Part shown: one piece after another, positions 41,558 to 50,631 of the stretch
Layout of the letters: each line of letters opens with the position of its first letter
Position numbering within the stretch: the first letter of the stretch is position 1
Assembly (NCBI RefSeq): GCF_017352155.2
Contig: NZ_CP071462.1
Coordinates: forward strand, 3,038,001-3,102,000
From: Haloterrigena alkaliphila
GTDB taxonomy: Archaea; Halobacteriota; Halobacteria; Halobacteriales; Natrialbaceae
Reading direction: 5' to 3'
DNA length: 64,000 nt
The notes under the pieces: model-generated
What the model was told of the DNA's origin: nothing
The model's input: only the letters and a program-made list of their open reading frames with translations
Database searches by the model: none
Position numbers and translations under genes: made by a program

Positions 41558-42262
41558 ATGACGGATCGATCGCGACGAACGGTCCTGTGTGGAACCGCCG
41601 GCCTGGTCGCCCTCACCGCCGGCTGCCTCGACCAGATGGGCACGTCGGGGAACGGCGAGAACGACGACGGCAACGGTGACAGCCCCAGCGACGACGGGCC
41701 GGGATCCGCCGGGTCCGACGGTGAATCCGACGACGGAACCGGATCGAGCAGCCTCGAGACGTACGACGCCACCGCCTTCACCCGAAACAAGCCCGTCGAT
41801 CCCGCCGGGACGCTCTTCGTCGACGCCGACCGCGCCGATAGCTGGCTCGCGGAACGCGGTCTCGACGAGGAGGAGTACCTCGAGTTCGTCGCCGACACCG
41901 TGTTCGACGACTCGGTCCTGCTGGCCCTCGAGGCCGAAGCGCCGCAACTGAACTACGAACTCGCGCTCGAGACGGTGGCGGTTGACGCGCCAACTGAAGA
42001 GGGTAGAGACGGCGACGGAGACCACGAGGGGACCCTCACCATCGAAGCGGCCGTCACCGAGACGTCGGACGACGAGGGATCGAGCGACGTCGGCGGGACG
42101 CAGATGATCTCCGTCGGTCAACTCGTCCGGGCGACGTTCGACGGCGAACCGCTAACCGAGGCGTCCGTAACGATCGTCGGCCACGACGGCACCTCGCACG
42201 AGTTCGGTATGGCCGTCGATAGTTCGAGCGAATCGGCGCCCGAGCCGGACGAAGACGCGTGA
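41558..42262 (+). CDS. Tat-exported acidic lipoprotein of unknown function
   Basis: The product (234 aa) starts MTDRSRRTVLCGTAGLVALT and AGCLDQ, a Tat signal with lipobox. Residues 25-65 are a Ser/Gly/Asp-rich linker. The mature domain begins TYDATAFTRNKPVDPAGTLF and contains VDADRADSWLAERGLDEEEY. It has no cysteines after the lipobox and no metal or catalytic motif. It resembles other anonymous surface lipoproteins of haloarchaea. Confidence 0.75.
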   Translation: MTDRSRRTVLCGTAGLVALTAGCLDQMGTSGNGENDDGNGDSPSDDGPGSAGSDGESDDGTGSSSLETYDATAFTRNKPVDPAGTLFVDADRADSWLAERGLDEEEYLEFVADTVFDDSVLLALEAEAPQLNYELALETVAVDAPTEEGRDGDGDHEGTLTIEAAVTETSDDEGSSDVGGTQMISVGQLVRATFDGEPLTEASVTIVGHDGTSHEFGMAVDSSSESAPEPDEDA

Positions 42263-42384
42263 TCTCGGCAGAACGAGACGACTGAGGAAGCGAGCATTTT
42301 GCCGACGACCTCGAGACGCCCGCACGTCTCGAGCGCGAGACGAACGGTGCCCTCGTGTCGGCTATCGGTTTGGGAGACGGAGCC

Positions 42385-43068
42385 TCACGGCGAGTGTTCG
42401 GCCTCGGTTACGCGAACGACGAGCGTGTCCTCGACGTCCCGGAGGTCGTACTCGGGAAGCTCGCCGCCGGTCCGGCGCACGTACAGCGGTTCGACCAGCC
42501 GCCAGGTCGTGTCGTGGGTTGGCGTCGCGTCGTCTGCGGTCGCGTCGTCGTCTGCTGTCGTGTCGTCGTCTGCTGTCGTGTCGTCGTCTGCGGTCGCGTC
42601 GTCGTCTGCTGTCGTGTCGACGCTCGAGTCGGCCGAATCGTTCGAGTCGGTCCCGCCGCTTCCGTTCCTCGAATCGCTCGAATCCGCAGTGGCGGCGCCG
42701 TCCGCGTCGGTGTCGGCTACCGGCTCCGGGCCGACCCGCTCGAGGCCGTAGATCTTGCAGAACTCGGCGGTCCCGGCGGGTTCGATCTCGCCGTTGCGCA
42801 ACGCCTTCGCCAGCGGCCGCGAGAGCCACTCCTCCTCGCTGACGCTGGGCTCTAAGACGAGCGCCTCGTCGACGAAGCGGATGAGGTACCAGTTCAGGTC
42901 GTTCAGCAAGGAGACGGCAGCGCCGACGCTGACCGTCCGCAGCGCGAGCGAGTTTTCGAAGGGGCGCGTCAGGTCGTAGGTCGCGAGCGCCTCGCGGGAC
43001 GTCTCTCGGGAGAGGAGTTCGTACTGAAGGTTGCAGTCGTCCTTCCCGATGAGACAGACGCGGGTCAC
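42385..43068 (-). CDS. DUF5804-like protein with DDDTTA repeats
   Basis: The product (227 aa) begins MTRVCLIGKDDCNLQYELLS and continues SREALATYDLTRPFENSLAL, then SVGAAVSLLNDLNWYLIRFV, a pattern I associate with haloarchaeal DUF5804. Residues 118-190 are a low-complexity insert made of Ser/Asp/Asn runs and about four hexapeptide repeats (ADDDTT/ADDDAT), after which the fold resumes (WRLVEPLYVRRTGGELPEYD). The nucleotide repeats (18 bp, 42535-42620) are nearly identical, so the length of the insert should vary between strains. Function unknown. Confidence 0.78.
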   Translation of the reverse strand: MTRVCLIGKDDCNLQYELLSRETSREALATYDLTRPFENSLALRTVSVGAAVSLLNDLNWYLIRFVDEALVLEPSVSEEEWLSRPLAKALRNGEIEPAGTAEFCKIYGLERVGPEPVADTDADGAATADSSDSRNGSGGTDSNDSADSSVDTTADDDATADDDTTADDDTTADDDATADDATPTHDTTWRLVEPLYVRRTGGELPEYDLRDVEDTLVVRVTEAEHSP

Positions 43069-43180
43069 TAGCTTGCAGTGCGTGCGTCGGCGTAATGGGG
43101 ATTACGGAACGTCGCCAAACCTGAGATGTCGACGTCGGATCGGGACCCTCCCGATCGAAACGCGGTTTCTCGCGATCGAC

Positions 43181-44359
43181 TCACGGCTCGACCAGTTCCG
43201 CGTTCCGCGCCGCTTCCTCGGCGCGCTCGAGCAGGTCGTCGGGTTCGTGCTCGAGCAGCGGCTCGAGGCGGGCGTTGGTCTCGACGCGGTCGGGGGTGAC
43301 GCGGTTGCAGCCGGCGTTGATCGTCGACTGGGTGTACGTGCCGATCTCGCGGGCCTGAGCCACGATGTCCTGTTTGTCGCTGGTGAGCAGCGGGCGGTGG
43401 ATCGGGAGGTCGGTGACGCGGCTGGTCACCCCGAGGTTCTGGACGGTCTGACTGGACTTCTGGCCGACCGACTCGCCGGTGACGATGCCGTGGGCGTCGA
43501 CGCGCTCGGCGAGCGTCTCGGCGGCCCGGTAGAAGAAGCGCCGGAGCGAGAGCATCCGTCCCTGTTCCATCTCCGCGACCAGCAGGTCGACGGCCTCGCC
43601 GCCCGGAATCTCGTAGACCTGCATGTCGAAGTTGGGCGCGTATTCCGAAAGCGTCCGGACGGTGTCCATCGCGCGGGCCACGTGGTCGACTCCGCCGTAG
43701 TCGCCGAGATCCACGTACGCCGGGACGATCGGACTCCCGCGCTTCATCATCTCGTAGGCTGCGACGGGCGAGTCGATCCCGCCGCTGACCAGCGCGACGA
43801 CCGGTTCCTGGGCGCCGAGGGGGAGTCCGCCCGGCCCCGGGGCCTTTTCGAGGTAGACGAAGGCGCTCTCGTCGCGAACTTCGACGCCGAAGGTGACGTC
43901 GGGGTCGTCGAGGTCGACTTCGGGCTCGAACTCGTCCTCGACGGCCTCCCAGATAGCGGTACCGCCCTCGCGGGCCAGCTCCTCGCTGTCGTAGGGTACC
44001 TGCTTGTTCGCCCGACGCGCGTCGACCGCGAACGTCCCGCCGTCGTACCGCTCGCGGGCGATTTCGGCCAGCGCGTCGACGATGGTCGCCTTCTCGGTGC
44101 CGACGGTCAGGGCTGGACTCGCGGAGACCACGCCGAAGGCGTCGGTCACGGCGTCGGTCGCGTCCGCGACGGCGTCCTCGGTCGTGTGGACCAGCGGTCG
44201 ATTCCACCGGCGTTCGACCTCGCCGGGGATCGACCGGTCGGCCAGCAGGGCCTCGACGTTCTCGGCGAGAATCCCCACCATGTACCGCTTGACGGTGTCG
44301 CTCTTGGTGTTGAGGTCCCCGTGGCGGACGAGGACGGTATCGGCTCCCGGAGGGTGCAT
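43181..44359 (-). CDS. thiI: tRNA 4-thiouridine synthase ThiI
   Basis: The enzyme (392 aa) activates uridine-8 of tRNA with ATP and transfers sulfur; it is also used in thiazole formation in some organisms. Order: N-terminal ferredoxin-like and THUMP domains (residues 1-165), then the PP-loop ATP pyrophosphatase VALVSGGIDSPVAAYEMMKR (about 187) and the conserved GIVTGESVGQKSSQT (about 290). A Cys occurs in STINAGCNRVTPDRV (about 348). The rhodanese domain of E. coli ThiI is missing, as is usual in archaea. Start ATG 44359 is natural. Confidence 0.94.
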   Translation of the reverse strand: MHPPGADTVLVRHGDLNTKSDTVKRYMVGILAENVEALLADRSIPGEVERRWNRPLVHTTEDAVADATDAVTDAFGVVSASPALTVGTEKATIVDALAEIARERYDGGTFAVDARRANKQVPYDSEELAREGGTAIWEAVEDEFEPEVDLDDPDVTFGVEVRDESAFVYLEKAPGPGGLPLGAQEPVVALVSGGIDSPVAAYEMMKRGSPIVPAYVDLGDYGGVDHVARAMDTVRTLSEYAPNFDMQVYEIPGGEAVDLLVAEMEQGRMLSLRRFFYRAAETLAERVDAHGIVTGESVGQKSSQTVQNLGVTSRVTDLPIHRPLLTSDKQDIVAQAREIGTYTQSTINAGCNRVTPDRVETNARLEPLLEHEPDDLLERAEEAARNAELVEP

Positions 44360-44445
44360 GGACTGTGATAGTCGGCCCCGGCTATAAGGGGATTACGAGG
44401 GTGGCGCGGATTGCGGGCGCGCTCGAGTCGAAGACGGGCGGGCGC

Positions 44446-44931
44446 CTACCGCGGACCGGTCAGTTTCCGCCACGCCAGTTTCGGCAGCTGTCCCAGGATT
44501 GCCGGGACGTCGAGGCCGAGTTGCGTCCGGACCTCGGCCACGTCCCAGTACGCGCGATCCGCCACGAGTTTGTCGTCCTCGAGGCGGTGGATCGACATCC
44601 CCCGAACCTGTAGCCGACGGCCGGTCGGCGGAATCACACCCATCGGCCCGTCGTGGATCGCCGTGAGCGTCCACTCGGACGCGACGACGTCGCCCTCGGC
44701 GACGAGCGCGTCGATCGCGACGTGAAAGTCCGAGAACGACGATTTCGTTCGGCGGAGGTGCGCGTACAACTCGCGGGGTCCCCGGACCGGCGTCGATAGC
44801 GTGGGGTCGTCGTAGATGACCGAGTCGGCGACGAACTCCGGCACCCGGTCGAACCGGTGGTCCTGCCAGATCTCGGTCACGTAGTCGCGGACGATCCGTA
44901 CGTTCTCCCGTTCGATCGCTGTTGCTGCCAT
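44446..44931 (-). CDS. SnoaL-like ester cyclase / polyketide cyclase fold protein
   Basis: The product (161 aa) is an NTF2-like SnoaL domain: VRDYVTEIWQDHRFDRVPEF (about residues 13-32), VAEGDVVASEWTLTAIHDGP (about 82) and VRGMSIHRLEDDKLVADRAY (about 110). Such proteins bind small hydrophobic molecules in a cone-shaped pocket; catalysis cannot be assumed. The C-terminus GQLPKLAWRKLTG is amphipathic. It is transcribed on its own. Confidence 0.87.
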   Translation of the reverse strand: MAATAIERENVRIVRDYVTEIWQDHRFDRVPEFVADSVIYDDPTLSTPVRGPRELYAHLRRTKSSFSDFHVAIDALVAEGDVVASEWTLTAIHDGPMGVIPPTGRRLQVRGMSIHRLEDDKLVADRAYWDVAEVRTQLGLDVPAILGQLPKLAWRKLTGPR

Positions 44932-45091
44932 GGTATTCCTCCTGAATACGCCCTCGCGTCGCTCGCGGGCTCTCGAGGAGACGGGGCGGCGAGAACGTGT
45001 CCCACTAGAGGCGGCCAGAATAGATAGCTGTTACCACACGCCAGTAGATGGGTCGCGAGGGAGCGGCCGTCCGACGGTGAACCTCGAGCCG

Positions 45092-46387
45092 TCAGCCGAC
45101 GGACTCGCCGACGGTCGGACTTACGCTGCCGGTGTGGACGTAGATACCGATGACCAGTACCACGCCGGCGAGCATCGGCACGACGGCGCTGGCCGCGTAG
45201 ATGAACTCGAAGCCGAGCGTATCGACCAGCGGGAGGGAGACCATCGGTCCGAGGCCGCCGCCGACGTCGCCGAAGACGTTGTTCGTTCCCATGGCGCGGC
45301 CGACGCGCTCCTCGGGCGTGAGATCGGCCAGCAGCGCCGTCAGCGGGCCGCCGACCCCGCCCTGTCCGGCGCCGATCAGGAGGCACGCGAGGACCAGCAC
45401 CTCGAACCGCGAGCCGAAGGCGAGGACGGCGAAGCCGACGCAGGAGGTGACCAGAAAGGCGAGCATGACGGGGACGCGCGCGCCGACGGCGTCCGAGAGC
45501 GCGCCGCCGCCGAGCGTGAACACCGATCCCGCCAGCACCGTGACGGCCATCAGCATCCCCGACGAGCCCTGCGCGTCGAGCCCGAAGATGGAGACGGCCC
45601 GCGCGTCGAGCAGCAGGACCAGCGTCGAGAAGAGGACGCCGATGTACGCGAAGTAGAGCCCGAAGTTGACGAGTCCGATCGTCAGCGCCGGGACGCTCCG
45701 TTCGACGTCCCAGGGTTTGATCGCCCGCTGCTCGCCCTCGACGTGCGTCTCGGGAACGATGACGTACGCGATCACGCTCGCGAGTCCGGCGAAGGAGGCC
45801 GCGAGGACGAACGCCTCGACGTTGCCCCAGAGGTCGCTGACGACGCCGCCCAGCACCAGCCCCGCGGGGAAGCCGAAGGTGATCCCCGCGCGAACGATCC
45901 CCATGCTCGTCCCCCGCGACTCGGCCTCGCTGACGTCGGCGGTGATCGTGTAGGCGGTCGCGAAGACGAGCGCGCTGCCGATCCCCCAGAGGATCCGGGC
46001 GACCATGAACCAGAACTCGGGGAACGACGAGAGGATCGCCACGACGTACATGAACGTCGCGACGCCCTCGATCGCCAGTCCCGCGATGAACGGCGTCCGG
46101 GTGCCGATCCGGTCGACGAGGACGCCGGCCGGCGCGTTGGCCACGAGTCGCGTGAACCGGTTGGCGCTCAGGATGAGGCCGACCATGAACGCCGAGATTC
46201 CGAGCACCTCGCCCAGATTCGGCAGGATCGGAAAGATCACGCCGCCGCCGAAGCCGACGAAGAAGGTACTGGCGACGACGGCGAGGACGACGCGGTTCGA
46301 ACCTGACGCGGGGCGTTTCACTGGCGATCGCTCTCGAGACGTTTCGATTCGTAACTCGCTATGCGAAGGCCACTCCGCCGCGGCCAA
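45092..46387 (-). CDS. MFS transporter
   Basis: The product (431 aa) has twelve hydrophobic helices in two halves. The first half contains GFGGGVIFPILPNLGEVLGI and the loop 2-3 motif GVLVDRIGTRTPFIAG (G-x3-D-R-x-G-R/T type); the second half has ALSDAVGARVPVMLA at the equivalent position. It belongs to a drug/metabolite efflux-like subgroup; substrate unknown. The start is uncertain: the ATG at 46387 adds a polar 22-residue leader, and a GTG at 46321 (VKRPASGSNRVVLAV) would place the first helix close to the N-terminus. Confidence 0.88.
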   Translation of the reverse strand: MAAAEWPSHSELRIETSRERSPVKRPASGSNRVVLAVVASTFFVGFGGGVIFPILPNLGEVLGISAFMVGLILSANRFTRLVANAPAGVLVDRIGTRTPFIAGLAIEGVATFMYVVAILSSFPEFWFMVARILWGIGSALVFATAYTITADVSEAESRGTSMGIVRAGITFGFPAGLVLGGVVSDLWGNVEAFVLAASFAGLASVIAYVIVPETHVEGEQRAIKPWDVERSVPALTIGLVNFGLYFAYIGVLFSTLVLLLDARAVSIFGLDAQGSSGMLMAVTVLAGSVFTLGGGALSDAVGARVPVMLAFLVTSCVGFAVLAFGSRFEVLVLACLLIGAGQGGVGGPLTALLADLTPEERVGRAMGTNNVFGDVGGGLGPMVSLPLVDTLGFEFIYAASAVVPMLAGVVLVIGIYVHTGSVSPTVGESVG

Positions 46388-46497
46388 AGGGTCTGTCGGA
46401 ACCGGTCACCGTGACCGACTCGAGACGACCGTCTCGGCCGGGCAAGCGCCGTTACGGCGGGGCCCTGTAGTCGACCAAGATCGAACGCCCGGCCTCG

Positions 46498-47703
46498 TCA
46501 GAACGTCGAGAGTTCGCCCTCGATCACGCGACGGGTGACCCCCGTGACGTCGGCGAGTTCCCGATCGACGATGGTCTCGACCTCGCCCTCGACGTCGCCC
46601 AGCGCGACGCCCTCGTCCGTGACGACCTCGACGTCGGCGACGTGGGGCTGATCGATCGGGCGCCCGATCTGGGAGAGCAGTCGCACGCGCAGGTCGCGGA
46701 TGCCGTCGACGTCGTCGACGACCGACTCCGCGATCTCCGTCGAGAGCAGGTTGTAGATCTTCCCGATGTGATTCACGGGGTTCTTGCCGCTGGTGGCCTC
46801 CATCGACATCGAGCGATTGGGGGTGATGAGGCCGTTCGCGCGGTTACCCCGACCGACGGAACCGTCGTCGCCCTGTTCGGCGGAGGTCCCGGTGACGGTG
46901 AGGTAGATCGAGCCCTCGTCGTAGTCGTCGGCCGTGTTGACGTGGATGTCGACCGCGCGGTCGGTGTGCTCGTTCGCGACGCTCGAGACGAACTCGCGGA
47001 CGGATTCGACGGCGTCGACGTAGGCGTCCATGTCCGCGATGTGCTCGTCGACCATCGCCGCGGCGACGGTGACGTCGATCTTGTCGCCCTCGCGCTTGCC
47101 CATGAGCTTCACGTCGGGACCCAGATACGGGTTCTCCTCGGCGAACTCGCCGTTGAGCCGCCGCTCGGCCTCGAGGACGATCTGCTCGGTCTCGGTCAGG
47201 GGCGCGTGGCCGACGCCGAAACTGGTGTCGTTGGCCATCGGGACGCTCACTTCGTCCTCGCCGAAGACCTCCTGCAGGTCGCCGCTGCCCTCGCCGAGTT
47301 TCACGTCGACGACGATCTCCTCGCCGACGGTGAGTTGGGGGATCTCGGACTCGAGGTACTCGCGGGCGGCCCGCAGCGCGATGGTCTCGGCGGGGATCAT
47401 CTGGCCCTCGTAGCGTTTCGTCGCGCGGCCGACGATCAGCAGATAGATGGGGTCGACGACCTCGCCGCCGCCGAACGCGGGGGCCGCTTCGCCGGCGACC
47501 AGTTGCGTCTCGTCGGTGTTGAAGTGCAGGACCTCGCCGACCCGATCGAGGTACTCGCGGGCCAGCGCGCCGGCGACGGCCTCGGCGATGCCGTCACAGA
47601 TCGAGTCGGGATGACCGATCCCTTTTCGCTCGACGATTTCGACTTGCTGATCCTCCACTGCCTGTCGGTCGATCGATTCGACCCGAATGTTCCGCTCGCT
47701 CAT
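46498..47703 (-). CDS. mat: Methionine adenosyltransferase, archaeal type
   Basis: The enzyme (401 aa) makes S-adenosylmethionine from ATP and methionine. It belongs to the archaeal family that is only distantly related to bacterial Met[21 protein letters not shown] (about residues 28-47), [20 protein letters not shown] (about 60-79) and [20 protein letters not shown] (about 312) are diagnostic. Length is typical (about 400 aa). The ATG at 47703 starts MSERNIRVE. It is separated from the MFS gene by 110 bp and appears monocistronic. Confidence 0.96.
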   Translation of the reverse strand: MSERNIRVESIDRQAVEDQQVEIVERKGIGHPDSICDGIAEAVAGALAREYLDRVGEVLHFNTDETQLVAGEAAPAFGGGEVVDPIYLLIVGRATKRYEGQMIPAETIALRAAREYLESEIPQLTVGEEIVVDVKLGEGSGDLQEVFGEDEVSVPMANDTSFGVGHAPLTETEQIVLEAERRLNGEFAEENPYLGPDVKLMGKREGDKIDVTVAAAMVDEHIADMDAYVDAVESVREFVSSVANEHTDRAVDIHVNTADDYDEGSIYLTVTGTSAEQGDDGSVGRGNRANGLITPNRSMSMEATSGKNPVNHIGKIYNLLSTEIAESVVDDVDGIRDLRVRLLSQIGRPIDQPHVADVEVVTDEGVALGDVEGEVETIVDRELADVTGVTRRVIEGELSTF

Positions 47704-47832
47704 TACAGGCCGTTGGCGAGGCGTCGTTCTATAACTTGCGGATATGATTTCGGAGTCGTCTCATAACTGCGGGGAGTTATCGACCAATTTACTGTCACTA
47801 ATACCTGCGCGTCACGTCGCCCGGTGATGAGG

Positions 47833-48402
47833 TCAGGAGTCCAGCAGCAATCCGAGGTACGACGTTCGGATCTGGTCGTCGGAATCCAGCCCCAGTCGCT
47901 CGAGCACCTCGTAGGCGCCCTCGCGGGCCGACTCGAGGTCGGCTTCGTCCTCGACCTCCCGCTCGACCTCGACGTATTCGCCGACGTCGTCGACCGCGTC
48001 GAGCGTGACCGTGTACCCCTCGAGGCTGAAGCGCTCGCGCTCCTTGCGGACCGTCGCGGCGGCCTCGAAGCCGAGGTTCGTCAGGACCGCGTCCATCGTC
48101 TCGCCGTTCTCGACGCCGGTCTCGTGTTCCTCGCGGCTCTTGGACTCGTCGTCCAGCAGCGGCCCCTTGTAGGTGATCCGGGTCTCCTCGACCGCCTCGC
48201 TGCCGCCGGCGGTCCACGTCTCCGCGCGCAGGCGCAGCGCCTCGTCGGTCTCGGGGAACGACCGGTGGGGCGCGTCGTAGTAGGTGTCCGCCTGCACGAC
48301 GGTCCCCAGCGACGTCGGTTCGGCGTCGTCGGACTCGAGCGCCTCGAGTCGATCCCGGACGGCCGTCAGGTCCGCTGGAACCTTCACTTCGACCTCGTAC
48401 AT
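47833..48402 (-). CDS. cyaB: CyaB-like class IV adenylyl cyclase / CYTH protein
   Basis: The product (189 aa) is a CYTH-fold triphosphate tunnel protein. The ExExK signature is in MYEVEVKVPADL at the N-terminus; acidic and basic tunnel residues follow in ALRLRAETW, TRITYKGPLLDDESKSREEH and YTVTLDAVDDVGEYVEVERE. CyaB enzymes cyclise ATP, but many relatives are thiamine-triphosphatases or inorganic triphosphatases, so the reaction is open. It diverges from the FKBP gene with a 94-bp shared promoter region. Confidence 0.88.
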   Translation of the reverse strand: MYEVEVKVPADLTAVRDRLEALESDDAEPTSLGTVVQADTYYDAPHRSFPETDEALRLRAETWTAGGSEAVEETRITYKGPLLDDESKSREEHETGVENGETMDAVLTNLGFEAAATVRKERERFSLEGYTVTLDAVDDVGEYVEVEREVEDEADLESAREGAYEVLERLGLDSDDQIRTSYLGLLLDS

Positions 48403-48496
48403 GGGCGGAGAGACGGTCAGCGCTCGTAAGTATCGGTCGCTCTCGATCTCGCGTGAAAACGTGTACCTTAAATGTTGACGGCGGGACGTACAACGT

Positions 48497-49474
48497 ATGA
48501 CCGAGGAACAGGAGGCCGAGCTCGAGGAGCAGGCCGATGACGTCGAAGATGAGGTAGCCGAAGACGAGGACGAGTCCGAGACCGAAGCCGAGGGGCTTCA
48601 GGAGGGCGACTTCGTCGAACTCGACTACACGGCGTACACCGCCGACGACGACCAGCTGGTCGACACGACCGACCCCGAGGTCGCCGAGGAGGAGGGCGTC
48701 GACGACCAGGGTCAGGAGTTCAAACCGCGGACGATCGTCCTCGGCGAGGGCCACATCTTCGAGGGCGTCGAGGATGCGGTCGTCGGCTCCGAACCCGGCG
48801 ACACCGGGACCGTGACCGTCCCCGCCGAGGAGGCCTTCGGCGAGTACGACCCCGACGACGTCCAGACCGTCAGCGCCGAGAAGATCGACGAGGACGACCG
48901 CTACCCCGGCGCGAACGTGCAGATCGACGGCCAGCAGGGCTACATCAGCACGATCATCGGCGGCCGCGCACGCGTCGACTTCAACCACCCGCTGGCCGGC
49001 GAGGACGTCGAGTACGAGTACGAGGTCCTCGAGGAGGTCGACGACCGCGAACAGCAGGCCGCCGGCCTGTTCGAGATGTACCTCGGGATGGAGCCCGAGC
49101 TCTGGATCGAGACGGACGAGGTCGAGGAGGAGGTCCCCGTCGAACCCGACGAAGATGACGACGAGGACGCCGAGCCCGAGTTCGAGACCGAAACCGTCGA
49201 GAAGGAGACGCTCTACCTCGAGGCCACGCCCCAGATGACGATGAACCAGCAGTGGATGATGGGCAAACAGCAGATCGGCCAGGACGTCATCGAGAAGGTC
49301 GGCGTCGACCGCGTCATCGTCCAGGAGGTCATCGACGGCATGGGCGGCATGGGCATGGGCGGTATGATGGGCGGCATGGGCGGTATGGGCGGCGGCGACA
49401 TCGAGGAGGCCCTCGAGGACGCCGACGTCGACGCCGACGAGATCGTCGAAGAACTCGAAGGCGCCGAGGAGTAA
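48497..49474 (+). CDS. FKBP-type peptidyl-prolyl isomerase (SlyD-like) with GGM-rich tail
   Basis: The product (325 aa) has an acidic leader (residues 1-32) and then an FKBP domain interrupted by an insert-in-flap (IF) domain: VELDYTAYTADDDQLVDTTD, VLGEGHIFEGVEDAVVGSEP, AEEAFGEYDPDDVQTVSAEK. A C-terminal part (about 225-325) is not typical of short SlyD and contains METTQ-like MNQQWMMGKQQIGQDVIEK and the repeat MGGMGMGGMMGGMGGM (about 281-296). This resembles the GGM tails of group I/II chaperonins. A TATA-like CCTTAAATG lies about 25 bp before the ATG, which would give a leaderless mRNA. Confidence 0.88.
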   Translation: MTEEQEAELEEQADDVEDEVAEDEDESETEAEGLQEGDFVELDYTAYTADDDQLVDTTDPEVAEEEGVDDQGQEFKPRTIVLGEGHIFEGVEDAVVGSEPGDTGTVTVPAEEAFGEYDPDDVQTVSAEKIDEDDRYPGANVQIDGQQGYISTIIGGRARVDFNHPLAGEDVEYEYEVLEEVDDREQQAAGLFEMYLGMEPELWIETDEVEEEVPVEPDEDDDEDAEPEFETETVEKETLYLEATPQMTMNQQWMMGKQQIGQDVIEKVGVDRVIVQEVIDGMGGMGMGGMMGGMGGMGGGDIEEALEDADVDADEIVEELEGAEE

Positions 49475-49683
49475 GCAGATCCGGTTCGTTTTTCGCGGTT
49501 TTTGGTCGTCACCGAGAGCCGTTGCTGTCGAAACGCTCGAGCAGACCCACGAGGGCAAGTATCCGTTCCAGCGACCTCATCGACCGATCAGTACAGGCGG
49601 AGAAGTGTGCACTCACCGCGAGCGACCGAAGGGAGCGAGCGGGCCGACGACCGACCCGTAGGGGAGGGAGGAGTGCTTTTAAT

Positions 49684-49736
49684 CAACATTTTGCCGAGCG
49701 ACCGAGCGAAACGAGGGAGCGCAGAGCAAAATGTTG
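49684..49736. terminator. Hairpin between convergent genes, possible bidirectional terminator
   Basis: CAACATTTTGC at 49684-49694 and GCAAAATGTTG at 49726-49736 form a perfect 11-bp stem with a 31-nt loop rich in CGAGCGA and ACGAGGGAGC. A CTTTTAATC run precedes it on the plus strand. It lies between the convergent FKBP and RecA-like genes, the right place to stop both, though archaeal termination mainly depends on T runs. Confidence 0.55.
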
Positions 49737-49753
49737 GCAGGAGAAGTTGCCGA

Positions 49754-50377
49754 TCAGGCGATGTCCCGGCTCGTGTCGATCGCGACTTCCTCCGTCAACT
49801 CGAGTTTGATCGCGTCGGTCGGCTGGGCGCCGCCGCGGAACTTGGGGATCGTCAGGTGGTTCTCGAGTTCGGTGCCGGCGATCTCGGTCCGGAGATCGAA
49901 GACGGCGTCGGCGGCGTGTTGGGTCCGCGACCGGTTCGTCGGCGCGTTGCCCTTCAGGCAGTGGAGGACGGCGATGGAGCCGGTGTCGAGCATCTGGGAC
50001 TTGAGTTCGTTGAGGAAGTCGATGTACGCGCCGGTGTCGGACCGCTCGAGGACGTCCATCGTGTCGACGATGAGGTTCGCGCCGTCGGGGAGGGCCCCGA
50101 TCAGGCGGGTCGCCTCCTCGAGGGGGTCGTCGCCGGTGACCTGGCGGACGGTCGGGCTACCGACCTCCGAGGGGGAGGATTCGATCGCGTGACGGACGGC
50201 GTCGTCCGAGCGCTCGGTCGTCAGATACAGGGTGCCGCGAGCGGCCGTCAGCTCGTAGAGCAGGAGCTCCGACTGGCTGGCTGCTTCGGCTGTGTACGCG
50301 ACGATACAGCCCGGTGGAAGCCCGCCGTCGAGTTTGCGATCGAGAACGTCGATCCCGGTATCCAACCGACCGACCAT
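49754..50377 (-). CDS. RecA/KaiC-fold haloarchaeal protein without Walker A
   Basis: The product (207 aa) has the RecA-superfamily core: DTGIDVLDRKLDGGLPPGCI at the N-terminus (KaiC-like), NLIVDTMDVLERSDTGAYID at the Walker B position and VLHCLKGNAPTNRSRTQHAA after it. At the P-loop position, where KaiC has G-x4-GKT, it reads AYTAEAASQSELLLYEL with no Gly or Lys, so ATP binding in the usual way is unlikely. It resembles haloarchaeal 'HTR-like' proteins of unknown function. The ATG at 50377 gives MVGRLDTGIDVL; the longer frame lacks similarity. Confidence 0.82.
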   Translation of the reverse strand: MVGRLDTGIDVLDRKLDGGLPPGCIVAYTAEAASQSELLLYELTAARGTLYLTTERSDDAVRHAIESSPSEVGSPTVRQVTGDDPLEEATRLIGALPDGANLIVDTMDVLERSDTGAYIDFLNELKSQMLDTGSIAVLHCLKGNAPTNRSRTQHAADAVFDLRTEIAGTELENHLTIPKFRGGAQPTDAIKLELTEEVAIDTSRDIA

Positions 50378-50631
50378 ACAATTGAGACCAATTACCGAAG
50401 CGCCCGCATAACTCTTTGGCTTCGACTCAGTCGCGCAGATATGACTATACTTTCCACTGATCAAAACGCCATCGCCGGGCCATCACCGCGCCATCAGCGG
50501 ATCCAGTCAACCGGATACCGGCCCTCGAGGACGATCGGTGCCGTCGGCGGTCTGTGGAACCGGCGTCGACCGGCCGGCCGACGACGCCGAATGGAGAGAT
50601 TCAAGAGGGCGCCAAGAGCTAACACGAACGA

